A DNA stretch of 64,000 nt from Vibrio cyclitrophicus. GTDB lineage: Bacteria > Pseudomonadota > Gammaproteobacteria > Enterobacterales > Vibrionaceae. Of this stretch, positions 37,626-44,743 are shown piece by piece; within the stretch, counting starts at the first letter, position 1; every line of letters begins with the position of its first letter. The translations under genes and the position numbers were made by a program. The stretch is taken from the NCBI RefSeq assembly GCF_024347435.1, contig NZ_AP025480.1, positions 1,612,001-1,676,000 of the forward strand, in the 5' to 3' direction. The notes beneath the pieces are model-generated. The model made no database searches and was not told the DNA's origin. It saw only the letters and a program-made list of their open reading frames with translations.

Positions 37626-38660
37626 ATGAAAAAATGGGCTACTCTATTAGCTGGTAGTGCATGTGCGCTTTCAATGTTATCTGCACCATCGTTTGCAAAA
37701 GATAACAAAGAGTTGGTATTCATGAACTGGGGACCTTACATCAACAGTGAGATCTTAGAACAGTTCACTGATGAAACTGGCATCAAAGTGATTTACTCGA
37801 CTTACGAATCGAATGAAACTTTGTACGCAAAATTGAAAACGCACAATAAAGGTTACGACCTTGTGGTTCCTTCAACTTACTTCGTGTCTAAAATGCGCGA
37901 CGAAGGCATGCTTCAAAAGATCGACAAAACCAAGCTAAACAATTTTGCGAACCTAGATACAAATTACTTAGATAAGCCATATGACCCGAACAACGACTAC
38001 TCTATTCCACATGTTGTCGCTATTACGGGCCTAGCTGTTAACACTGATATGTACGATCCAGAAGATTTCCAAAGCTGGGCTGATTTATGGAAGCCTGAGC
38101 TTGAAGGTCAACTGATGATGATGGACGACACTCGTGAAGTGTTCCACATTGCGCTACGTAAGTTAGGTTACTCTGGTAACACAACAAACGAGAAAGAGAT
38201 CGACGAAGCCTACGCTGAGCTAAAAAAGCTAATGCCAAACGTTCTAGTATTTAACTCAGACAACCCAGGCTCGCCTTACATGTCTGGTGAAGTGGGTCTT
38301 GGTATGCTGTGGAACGGTTCTGCTGCTGCTGCGCAAAACGAAGGTCTACCAATTCAATTGGTTTTCCCTAAAGAAGGTGGCATCGGTTGGGTTGATAACT
38401 TTGCCATCAGTTCTGGCGCGGTAAACGTAGAAGCAGCTCATAAGATGATTGACTTCCTACTTCGCCCTGAAATTGCTGAGCAAATCTCTCGTGATACAGG
38501 CTACCTAACAGCCGTTAAAGCGTCTAATGAGAAGTTCAAAGACAGCCCGGCTCTGTTCCCATCGCAAGAAGACCTTGACCGCGTTGAATGGCAAGCTGCG
38601 GTTGGCGACAAGACTGTGAAGTACGAAGATTACTTCATGAAGCTTAAAGCCGGTCAGTAA
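37626..38660 (+). CDS. potD: Polyamine-binding periplasmic protein PotD (first copy)
   Basis: 344 residues from the ATG at 37626, which begins a good signal peptide (MKKWATLLAGSACALSMLSA, cleavage near 23). A longer in-frame start at 37524 would spoil the signal and overlap the terminator. The mature domain starts KELVFMNWGPYINSEILEQF; PSTYFVSKMR and MLWNGSAAAAQ are conserved binding-pocket regions of PotD/PotF. It differs from the second copy at ligand-contact regions (VVAITGLAVN versus IWGATGIGIN), so the two may prefer different polyamines. Confidence 0.94.
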   Translation: MKKWATLLAGSACALSMLSAPSFAKDNKELVFMNWGPYINSEILEQFTDETGIKVIYSTYESNETLYAKLKTHNKGYDLVVPSTYFVSKMRDEGMLQKIDKTKLNNFANLDTNYLDKPYDPNNDYSIPHVVAITGLAVNTDMYDPEDFQSWADLWKPELEGQLMMMDDTREVFHIALRKLGYSGNTTNEKEIDEAYAELKKLMPNVLVFNSDNPGSPYMSGEVGLGMLWNGSAAAAQNEGLPIQLVFPKEGGIGWVDNFAISSGAVNVEAAHKMIDFLLRPEIAEQISRDTGYLTAVKASNEKFKDSPALFPSQEDLDRVEWQAAVGDKTVKYEDYFMKLKAGQ

Positions 38661-38761
38661 ATTAACTCGTTTGGCCGTTATCCAATTGGTTGTAAGCCAC
38701 TGGTTTACATAACAACCCAACCTAGATAATTAATAAGTTAAAAAGAAGAATAACAATGAAC

Positions 38762-38787
38762 AGGCAGCTTAGGCTGCCTATTTTGTT
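38762..38787 (+). terminator. Terminator between the two potD genes
   Basis: AGGCAGC (38762-38768), loop TTAG, GCTGCCT (38773-38779), then ATTTTGTT. Confidence 0.75.
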
Positions 38788-38797
38788 ATATCACTGC

Positions 38798-38803
38798 TAT
38801 AAT
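38798..38803 (+). promoter_or_regulatory. Possible -10 box of the second potD
   Basis: TATAAT directly after the terminator hairpin and about 76 bases before the start codon. No convincing -35 box was found. Confidence 0.45.
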
Positions 38804-38879
38804 ATAGCGCGATTTTTAGAAATCCTTTTACTTTGGGTTCACTACCCAGCTCCAAATCAAACAAATGAACGGAACAGTA

Positions 38880-39917
38880 ATGAAAAAAACACTGTATACC
38901 GGCGCATTGTGTGCTGCTACTTTACTTTCTACACCCTCTTTCGCAGCTGACCAAGAACTGTATTTTTACAACTGGTCTGAATATATTCCAAATGAAGTTT
39001 TAGAAGACTTCACAGAAGAGACTGGCATCAAAGTCTATTACTCAACTTATGAGTCTAACGAAAGCATGTACGCTAAGTTAAAAACTCAAGGTACGGGTTA
39101 CGACTTAGTGGTTCCTTCTACTTACTTCGTTTCTAAGATGCGTAAAGAAGGCATGCTTCAAGAGCTTGATAAAACTAAGCTAAGCCACTTTGCTGATTTG
39201 GATCCAAATTACTTAGATAAGCCATTTGACCCAAACAACAACTACTCGATCCCATACATCTGGGGCGCAACGGGTATTGGTATCAACTCAGATATGCTAG
39301 ACAAGTCTTCAGTTAAAAACTGGGGCGATCTGTGGGATACGCAGTGGGAAGGTCAATTGATGATGATGGATGACTCTCGTGAGGTTTTCCATATCGCTCT
39401 ATCTAAACTGGGCTACTCTCCAAACACGACTAACCCTGAAGAAATCAAAGAAGCCTACGAAGAACTTCGTAAGCTAATGCCAAACGTATTGGTATTTAAC
39501 TCAGATTTCCCAGCGAACCCTTACCTAGCTGGTGAAGTGTCTCTTGGTATGCTTTGGAATGGCTCTGCTTACATGGCACGCCAAGAAGGCGCAACGATTG
39601 ACATTATCTGGCCAGAAAAAGGCGCTATCTTCTGGATGGACAGCCTGGCGATTCCGTCAGGCGCTAAGAACATCGAATCGGCACATAAGATGATCGACTT
39701 TCTTCTTCGCCCTGAGAATGCAGCGAAGATTGCTCTAGAGATCGGCTACCCAACGCCAGTTAAAACAGCTTACCCTCTTCTTCCGAAAGAATTTTCTGAA
39801 GATAAGAACGTTTTTCCACCACAGTCAATAATGGATAACGGTGTATGGCAAGATGAAGTTGGTGAAGCGAGCGTTATCTACGACGAGTATTTCCAAAAAC
39901 TTAAAGTGAATAACTAA
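38880..39917 (+). CDS. Polyamine-binding periplasmic protein PotD (second copy)
   Basis: 345 residues with a signal peptide (MKKTLYTGALCAATLLSTPSFA, cleaved near 22). The mature start QELYFYNWSEYIPNEVLEDF, the YESNESMYAKLKT segment and the motifs PSTYFVSKMR and MLWNGSAYMARQ identify a spermidine/putrescine binding protein. The pocket region IPYIWGATGIGIN is nearer the classic E. coli PotD form than the first copy is. An in-frame ATG five codons earlier (38865) is possible but gives a poorer signal sequence. It has its own likely promoter and terminator. Confidence 0.94.
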   Translation: MKKTLYTGALCAATLLSTPSFAADQELYFYNWSEYIPNEVLEDFTEETGIKVYYSTYESNESMYAKLKTQGTGYDLVVPSTYFVSKMRKEGMLQELDKTKLSHFADLDPNYLDKPFDPNNNYSIPYIWGATGIGINSDMLDKSSVKNWGDLWDTQWEGQLMMMDDSREVFHIALSKLGYSPNTTNPEEIKEAYEELRKLMPNVLVFNSDFPANPYLAGEVSLGMLWNGSAYMARQEGATIDIIWPEKGAIFWMDSLAIPSGAKNIESAHKMIDFLLRPENAAKIALEIGYPTPVKTAYPLLPKEFSEDKNVFPPQSIMDNGVWQDEVGEASVIYDEYFQKLKVNN

Positions 39918-39947
39918 GTTTTTGTTAGGTAATCAGTTAAGTAAATA

Positions 39948-39974
39948 AAGCGGCGTAAGCCGCTTTATTTTTTC
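39948..39974. terminator. Terminator between second potD and cobB
   Basis: AAAGCGGC, loop GTAA, GCCGCTTT (39949-39968), then ATTTTTT on the plus strand; A-rich on the other side, so it may serve both convergent genes. Confidence 0.8.
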
Positions 39975-40011
39975 AGATTAAGAAACTGATGTGCTTTATT
40001 AAAGACAAGGC

Positions 40012-40746
40012 CTAGGCCGTTAAAGAACCCTTCTCTGTACATAATAACTCACCCACCAGTTTAGGCACTTCAATGCTTGCCTTACCGTAACGCTTCTCTT
40101 CAAACTCACTCTCTACTGCACTTGGTTCAAGGTTGATTTCTATTGTATGTGCACCATGCATTTTCGCATCATGTACAAATCCTGCCGCTGGGTAGACGAC
40201 GCCAGATGTACCAATCGAGATAAAAAGGTCTGCTTCTTCTAATGCCGAGTAGATATCCCCCATTCTTAATGGCATTTCACCAAACCAAACAATATGTGGA
40301 CGCATCTGTGCGGGAATCTGACAGCAGTGACAAAGCTCGCCTGTCTCGATGTTGTCTTTATGGTCGATAACCTGATTCGACTCACTGCAGCGCGCTTTAA
40401 GCAGTTCACCGTGCATGTGAATAATGTTGTTGCTACCGCCTCTCTCGTGCAGATTGTCGATATTCTGTGTGATGATTGTTACTTTTCCATCAAGTTTGTC
40501 TTCAAGCTCGCCTAGCGCCTTATGGGCCGAATTTGGTTGGATGTTTTCGCTTTGCAGGCCGTGACGACGCTTGTTATAGAACGCTTGTACCAAATCCGGA
40601 TCTTTCTCGAACCCTTCAGGTGTCGCAACGTCTTCGATTTTATGGTTTTCCCATAATCCGTCTTGTGCTCGGAATGTTTGTATTCCTGATTCCGCAGAGA
40701 TGCCGGCGCCAGTAAGAATTACGATATTTCGATATGGGAAATGCAT
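40012..40746 (-). CDS. cobB: NAD-dependent protein deacylase CobB (Sir2 family)
   Basis: 244 residues, class III sirtuin removing acetyl and succinyl groups from protein lysines. Motifs: [18 protein letters not shown] (NAD site), the YxxR pair in AFYNKRR that favours acidic acyl groups, [12 protein letters not shown], catalytic His in HMHGEL, zinc-region cysteines in ARCSES and [10 protein letters not shown], and [11 protein letters not shown] near the end. The sparse cysteine pattern matches E. coli CobB. Transcribed alone, convergent with potD. Confidence 0.95.
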   Translation of the reverse strand: MHFPYRNIVILTGAGISAESGIQTFRAQDGLWENHKIEDVATPEGFEKDPDLVQAFYNKRRHGLQSENIQPNSAHKALGELEDKLDGKVTIITQNIDNLHERGGSNNIIHMHGELLKARCSESNQVIDHKDNIETGELCHCCQIPAQMRPHIVWFGEMPLRMGDIYSALEEADLFISIGTSGVVYPAAGFVHDAKMHGAHTIEINLEPSAVESEFEEKRYGKASIEVPKLVGELLCTEKGSLTA

Positions 40747-40925
40747 ATAACGTCCTTTTCAATATGTCACTTTGTAACAGCTTAGCACTGTTCAAATTCC
40801 AACAATAGTTTTAGGGATTAGACCATAGTCTTAGCCAACTGAATTCATTAGTTATTTGTGACAGAACTCGCTTGTCTATCATTTGGCTCTGTTATTAAAA
40901 CTCTTAGTTGTTTTCACCAGACACA

Positions 40926-40948
40926 AAAAAAGCGACCGAAGCCGCTTA
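40926..40948 (-). terminator. Terminator after amtB with UUCG loop
   Basis: On the minus strand AAGCGGC, loop TTCG, GTCGCTT, then five T's. UUCG closed by C-G is an extra-stable tetraloop. Confidence 0.85.
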
Positions 40949-41002
40949 GTTTTTTCACTGATATTGATTCGAAGAGTCTATGAATCTTCGAAGTGACCAA
41001 CG

Positions 41003-42223
41003 TTAGTCTTCGTTGATCGATGAGATCTTATGAATTGAAAGGTCAGCACCGTTGAATTCATCTTCTTCACTCAAGCGTAGACCTGTCACTTTGCTAAGTA
41101 CGCCATAAACAATCAAAGCGCCAATCAGAGCAACAGCGATACCCGCTAATGTACCAACAACCTGAGACGCGAAACTCACACCCCCTAGCCCCCAGAATGC
41201 TTGCTGACCGAAGATACCTGCCGCAATGCCACCCCAAGCGCCACATACGCCGTGTAGAGGCCAAACACCCAGTACATCATCAATCTGAGTTTTGTTTTGC
41301 ATGTAAGTAAATAAGTAAACAAACAGCGCGCCTGCCACGCCGCCAGTCACTAAAGCGCCAAGTGGGTGCATTAAGTCAGAACCGGCACAAATAGCGACTA
41401 AGCCAGCCAAAGGTCCATTATGGATGAAGCCTGGGTCATTTTTACCTGCGACTAGAGCCGCAAGAATACCGCCAACCATTGCCATTAATGAGTTCATCGC
41501 TACTAGGCCACTGATCCCATTAATAGCTTGAGCAGACATCACGTTAAAGCCAAACCAACCTACGCATAAAATCCAAGAACCTAACGCTAAGAATGGAATG
41601 TTCGATGGCGCGAAGTTGGTGTGCTTACCTGCACGGATTCGACCTCTGCGCATGCCAAGGAAGTAAACTGCGACCAATGCAATCCAACCGCCAACACCGT
41701 GAACCACAACAGAGCCTGCGAAGTCATGGAATCCATGACCAAACTGATTTTCTAGCCAAGCTTGGAAACCAAAATTGCCGTTCCAGATGATGCCTTCGAA
41801 GAATGGGTAAACGAAACCAACGGTAAACAAAGTTGCGATAAGGATTGGATAGAAACGAGCACGCTCTGCAATACCACCAGAAACAATGGCAGGAATGGCG
41901 GCTGCAAACGTCATTAAGAAAAAGAACTTAACCAACTCATACCCATTGCCTTGCGATAACGTCTCTGCGTCAGCAAAGAAATGCGCGCCGTAAGCGACCC
42001 AATAACCGATAAAGAAATAAGCTATAGCAGAGACGCCAAAATCAGAGAGGATTTTAACTAATGCATTAACTTGGTTTTTCTTTCTTACTGTACCAACTTC
42101 CAAAAATGCAAAGCCTGCGTGCATTAAGAAGACCATGATCGCGCCTAATAATAGAAATAGAGTGTCTGAACTCTGCGTCAAGCTTTCTACTGCGCTATTA
42201 ACTTGGGTAACCGTTTGACTCAT
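41003..42223 (-). CDS. amtB: Ammonium transporter AmtB
   Basis: 406 residues from the ATG at 42223 (MSQTVTQVNS), eleven membrane helices, no strong signal peptide. An in-frame start 12 codons earlier is less likely. Pore features: HDFAGSVVVHGVGGW holds the first pore His, and GVWPLHGVCGAWGGI the second. AmtB conducts ammonia from ammonium when nitrogen is scarce. No glnK gene is adjacent, which is unusual since amtB normally follows it. Upstream lie a sigma-54-like promoter and NtrC-like motifs. Confidence 0.95.
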   Translation of the reverse strand: MSQTVTQVNSAVESLTQSSDTLFLLLGAIMVFLMHAGFAFLEVGTVRKKNQVNALVKILSDFGVSAIAYFFIGYWVAYGAHFFADAETLSQGNGYELVKFFFLMTFAAAIPAIVSGGIAERARFYPILIATLFTVGFVYPFFEGIIWNGNFGFQAWLENQFGHGFHDFAGSVVVHGVGGWIALVAVYFLGMRRGRIRAGKHTNFAPSNIPFLALGSWILCVGWFGFNVMSAQAINGISGLVAMNSLMAMVGGILAALVAGKNDPGFIHNGPLAGLVAICAGSDLMHPLGALVTGGVAGALFVYLFTYMQNKTQIDDVLGVWPLHGVCGAWGGIAAGIFGQQAFWGLGGVSFASQVVGTLAGIAVALIGALIVYGVLSKVTGLRLSEEDEFNGADLSIHKISSINED

Positions 42224-42334
42224 TAAAGCTTTCTCCCTTAGCTTTTGTCTCAATTGCACTAGATTCGTGCGAATTGATGCTGCAATTAATTAAAGACTCA
42301 ACAGTAAACGCAAGATGCGTTCCAACTTGGTTAC

Positions 42335-42349
42335 GCAAAAAACGTGCAA
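42335..42349 (-). promoter_or_regulatory. Sigma-54-like promoter of amtB
   Basis: On the minus strand TTGCACGTTTTTTGC fits TGGCACGN4TTGC with one change (T for G in the -24 element). It lies about 110 bases before the amtB ATG. Confidence 0.6.
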
Positions 42350-42459
42350 CAGAGTTTGATTTTAAGTTATTGATTTTTCGTGGTTAATTTCTAAAGTGCA
42401 CTTTATTGGTTCTCAGGTAGAGAAAATATTTGATAACTGATTGCACCAATTGAGGGATT

Positions 42460-42476
42460 TGCACCATATTGATGCG
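42460..42476 (-). promoter_or_regulatory. NtrC-like binding site
   Basis: TGCACCATATTGATGCG (plus strand) matches TGCACCAN3TGGTGCA except at two bases. A second half site TGCACCA is at 42442-42448. The distance of about 110 bases from the -24/-12 element suits an NtrC enhancer. Confidence 0.5.
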
Positions 42477-42520
42477 GTCATTGTAGGGCATTAGATCAGT
42501 TACCTAGCGACCAAATGACA

Positions 42521-42552
42521 AAAAGCCCAGAGAAATGAATCACTGGGCTTTT
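42521..42552 (-). terminator. Terminator after the fdh operon
   Basis: AAAAGCCCAG (42521-42530) pairs with CTGGGCTTTT (42543-42552); T's follow on the minus strand. Confidence 0.85.
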
Positions 42553-42636
42553 AATGTCTTTCGCTGATTAGAGTTAACTCATCGACAAAGGAGTTATTAT
42601 CGAGTTTGGTAACCCAAACGACTTACATATAAACGC

Positions 42637-43053
42637 TTAAAGGTTTGGACCTGTTGTCGGGTTTTGCGGTAGGTTTTGACTTAAACGCTGCATGCCTTGA
42701 TACATACGAATAAACCAAACCACAATCGCCACACCACCAAATAACATGCCTACATATGGAATGTAGTAAGCGATGTCATCGATAATATGGTTTTGATACC
42801 AGTAATCGTTCACACCGATCAATACGCCGTTAGAGGTCGCTACCGTGACGATAAGCACAACAAAAAACGTCAAGTTCAAGAAGAACGAGCGAATCAAGCC
42901 GTAGTAATGGGTATCCACGACTTCGCCGTCTTCGCCTTTATCTAAACGATAGCCCGCGTAGATAATGGCAATCACACCAGAGAGAAGACAAGTAAATGGT
43001 GTAAAGCAGCTTAGGATGTAAGCAACCCAAATACCCTTATGAGGTTTGTTCAT
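42637..43053 (-). CDS. Small membrane protein at the end of the fdh operon
   Basis: 138 residues with three membrane helices (about 8-32, 51-70 and 92-112). The N-terminal part (GIWVAYILSCFTPFTCLLSGVIAIIYAGYRLDK) resembles DUF4870-type membrane proteins. It overlaps the start of the upstream fdhC frame by 17 bases, so it is translated with the formate dehydrogenase gamma subunit. Function is unknown. Confidence 0.6.
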   Translation of the reverse strand: MNKPHKGIWVAYILSCFTPFTCLLSGVIAIIYAGYRLDKGEDGEVVDTHYYGLIRSFFLNLTFFVVLIVTVATSNGVLIGVNDYWYQNHIIDDIAYYIPYVGMLFGGVAIVVWFIRMYQGMQRLSQNLPQNPTTGPNL

Positions 43054-44110
43054 TCTTATTCACCCCTTCCGTTTTCTCTGTTGCTACGTTAGCGCTTTGT
43101 TCAACGCCGTTTTTCTCTTGTTCCATCACTTCTTTGTACCAAAGGTCATGGTGCTCTTTAGCCCAGGTTTCATCAACTTCGCCTGTTACCATACCTTCTA
43201 ATGCGCCTTCCATACCGAACAAACCGATATAAATGTGGAACACAAAGCCACAAATAAGGATAAGAGCGGCGATCATATGAACAAGGTTTGAAAGTTCCAT
43301 ATGGCGGCGTGTTTGACCGAATATTGGGAAATCCAACACCAAACCACTGATTGCCGCCACACTGCCCATCACAATTAACAGCCAAAACAGCGCTTTTTCA
43401 CCCGCGTTCGAGAATTCTGCCGATGGATGAGAACCTTTATGTTTCCCGACCATACCACCCAGTTTGATGAACCACTGGACATCCACCATCTTAAATATCG
43501 ACTTGCGCCACCACTTGATAAGAACAGCCATCAACAGCACATAGAAAATCGGGCCGATGTAGTTGTGGTATTGCTTCGCCAATAGAACGATAAAGCCCCA
43601 AAGGTCAGTCGGAATGTAGGGTTTCAAAAAGTGCTTGCCGTAAACCAACATCAAACCACTGAACGCGAGCGTTAAGAAAGTAAACGCCATGCTCCAGTGC
43701 AACGCACGATCCAGTCGAGACCAACGTTTGATCTTACGACCCGTTCTTGGCGCACTTAGCATTAATGGGCCAATCACAACGTACATTAAAGTAACGAAAG
43801 CAATACTGCCAAATATAGCAACAGCACCGGCTGGCGACATCCACTTCTCTTTCAATATGTACCACGTTTGACCTGGAGTACTGATCAACACACCGTGCTC
43901 AGCAGATTGAGAGGTGGTGTAACCTTCCTCACCGTTTCTTACTTGTCGCCAAAAATCAGCGCCAGCAAGTTGTGTGATTTCTCTTTCAGCAGAGCTCGAT
44001 TGAGTTTGTGATGAGTTCGTCTCAGATGCATGACTCAAAGGAGACAGCATTGTTAGTGCTGCCAACATCGGCAGCACAACAAGGAAGAGACGCTTAAACA
44101 TTGTAAGCAT
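43037..44110 (-). CDS. Formate dehydrogenase gamma subunit (cytochrome b556)
   Basis: 357 residues, the membrane cytochrome b that passes electrons from the beta subunit to quinone. A signal peptide (about 1-28, ending LSHAS) comes first, then a periplasmic stretch, a helix near 95-115, and the four-helix cytochrome b core with heme-ligand His in RALHWSMAFTFLTLAFSGL (about 140), KQYHNYIGPIFY and LVHMIAALILICGFVFHIY. The start at 44110 has GGAG six bases upstream. The gene lies in the order beta-gamma, as in FDH clusters of shewanellae and vibrios. Confidence 0.9.
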   Translation of the reverse strand: MLTMFKRLFLVVLPMLAALTMLSPLSHASETNSSQTQSSSAEREITQLAGADFWRQVRNGEEGYTTSQSAEHGVLISTPGQTWYILKEKWMSPAGAVAIFGSIAFVTLMYVVIGPLMLSAPRTGRKIKRWSRLDRALHWSMAFTFLTLAFSGLMLVYGKHFLKPYIPTDLWGFIVLLAKQYHNYIGPIFYVLLMAVLIKWWRKSIFKMVDVQWFIKLGGMVGKHKGSHPSAEFSNAGEKALFWLLIVMGSVAAISGLVLDFPIFGQTRRHMELSNLVHMIAALILICGFVFHIYIGLFGMEGALEGMVTGEVDETWAKEHHDLWYKEVMEQEKNGVEQSANVATEKTEGVNKNEQTS

Positions 44111-44123
44111 ATGTCTCTCCTAA

Positions 44124-44732
44124 CTAGCTCTTCATCGCATCGTAAGAAAGGTCGTTGCCGTCTGTCCAGCCAGCACCTTTCGCACCGCGTTCTACAACAC
44201 GCTGACGGAAGATATCAGAGACTTGCTCAGCATCACCGGCAAGCAGCGCTTTTGTCGAACAAAGCGAAGCACACATTGGCAGTTTGCCTTCAGCAATACG
44301 GTTCGCACCGTACTTCTGACGCTCTTCCACAGAACCAGGCTCTGTTTCTGGGCCGCCAGCACAGAAGGTACATTTGTCCATCTTACCGCGCTCACCAAAT
44401 GCTTCCTGTTTAGGGAATTGAGGTGCGCCAAACGGACAAGCAAACAAACAGTAACCACAACCGATACACAGATCTTTATTGTGAAGTACGATGCCGTCTT
44501 CTGTATGTTCAAAACAGTCTGCTGGGCACACAGCCATACAAGGTGCATCAGTACAGTGCATACATGCTACTGAGATAGAGTTTTCACCCGGTTCACCGTC
44601 GTTCAGTGTTACAACGCGGCGACGTTGAATACCCCATTCCAGAGCATCATCATTTTCATTCTTACATGCAGTGACACAACCGTTACATTCAATACAACGT
44701 TTGGTGTCACAAAGAAATTTCATTCTAGCCAT
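44124..44732 (-). CDS. Formate dehydrogenase iron-sulfur (beta) subunit
   Basis: 202 residues of the FDH3-type beta family, holding four [4Fe-4S] clusters. Cysteine groups: CDTKRCIECNGCVTAC, CMHCTDAPCMAVCPADC, CIGCGYCLFACPFGAP and CTFCAGGPET. It transfers electrons from the alpha to the gamma subunit on the periplasmic side. It lacks the C-terminal membrane helix of E. coli FdnH. It starts 11 bases after the alpha gene. Confidence 0.94.
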   Translation of the reverse strand: MARMKFLCDTKRCIECNGCVTACKNENDDALEWGIQRRRVVTLNDGEPGENSISVACMHCTDAPCMAVCPADCFEHTEDGIVLHNKDLCIGCGYCLFACPFGAPQFPKQEAFGERGKMDKCTFCAGGPETEPGSVEERQKYGANRIAEGKLPMCASLCSTKALLAGDAEQVSDIFRQRVVERGAKGAGWTDGNDLSYDAMKS

Positions 44733-44743
44733 TTTAAGACTCC

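Larger units (their letters stand above)
42224..42636. other. Regulatory region upstream of amtB
   Basis: Carries the sigma-54-like promoter (42335-42349), NtrC-like motifs around 42442-42476 and the fdh operon terminator (42521-42552). No ORF is credible. Confidence 0.6.
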
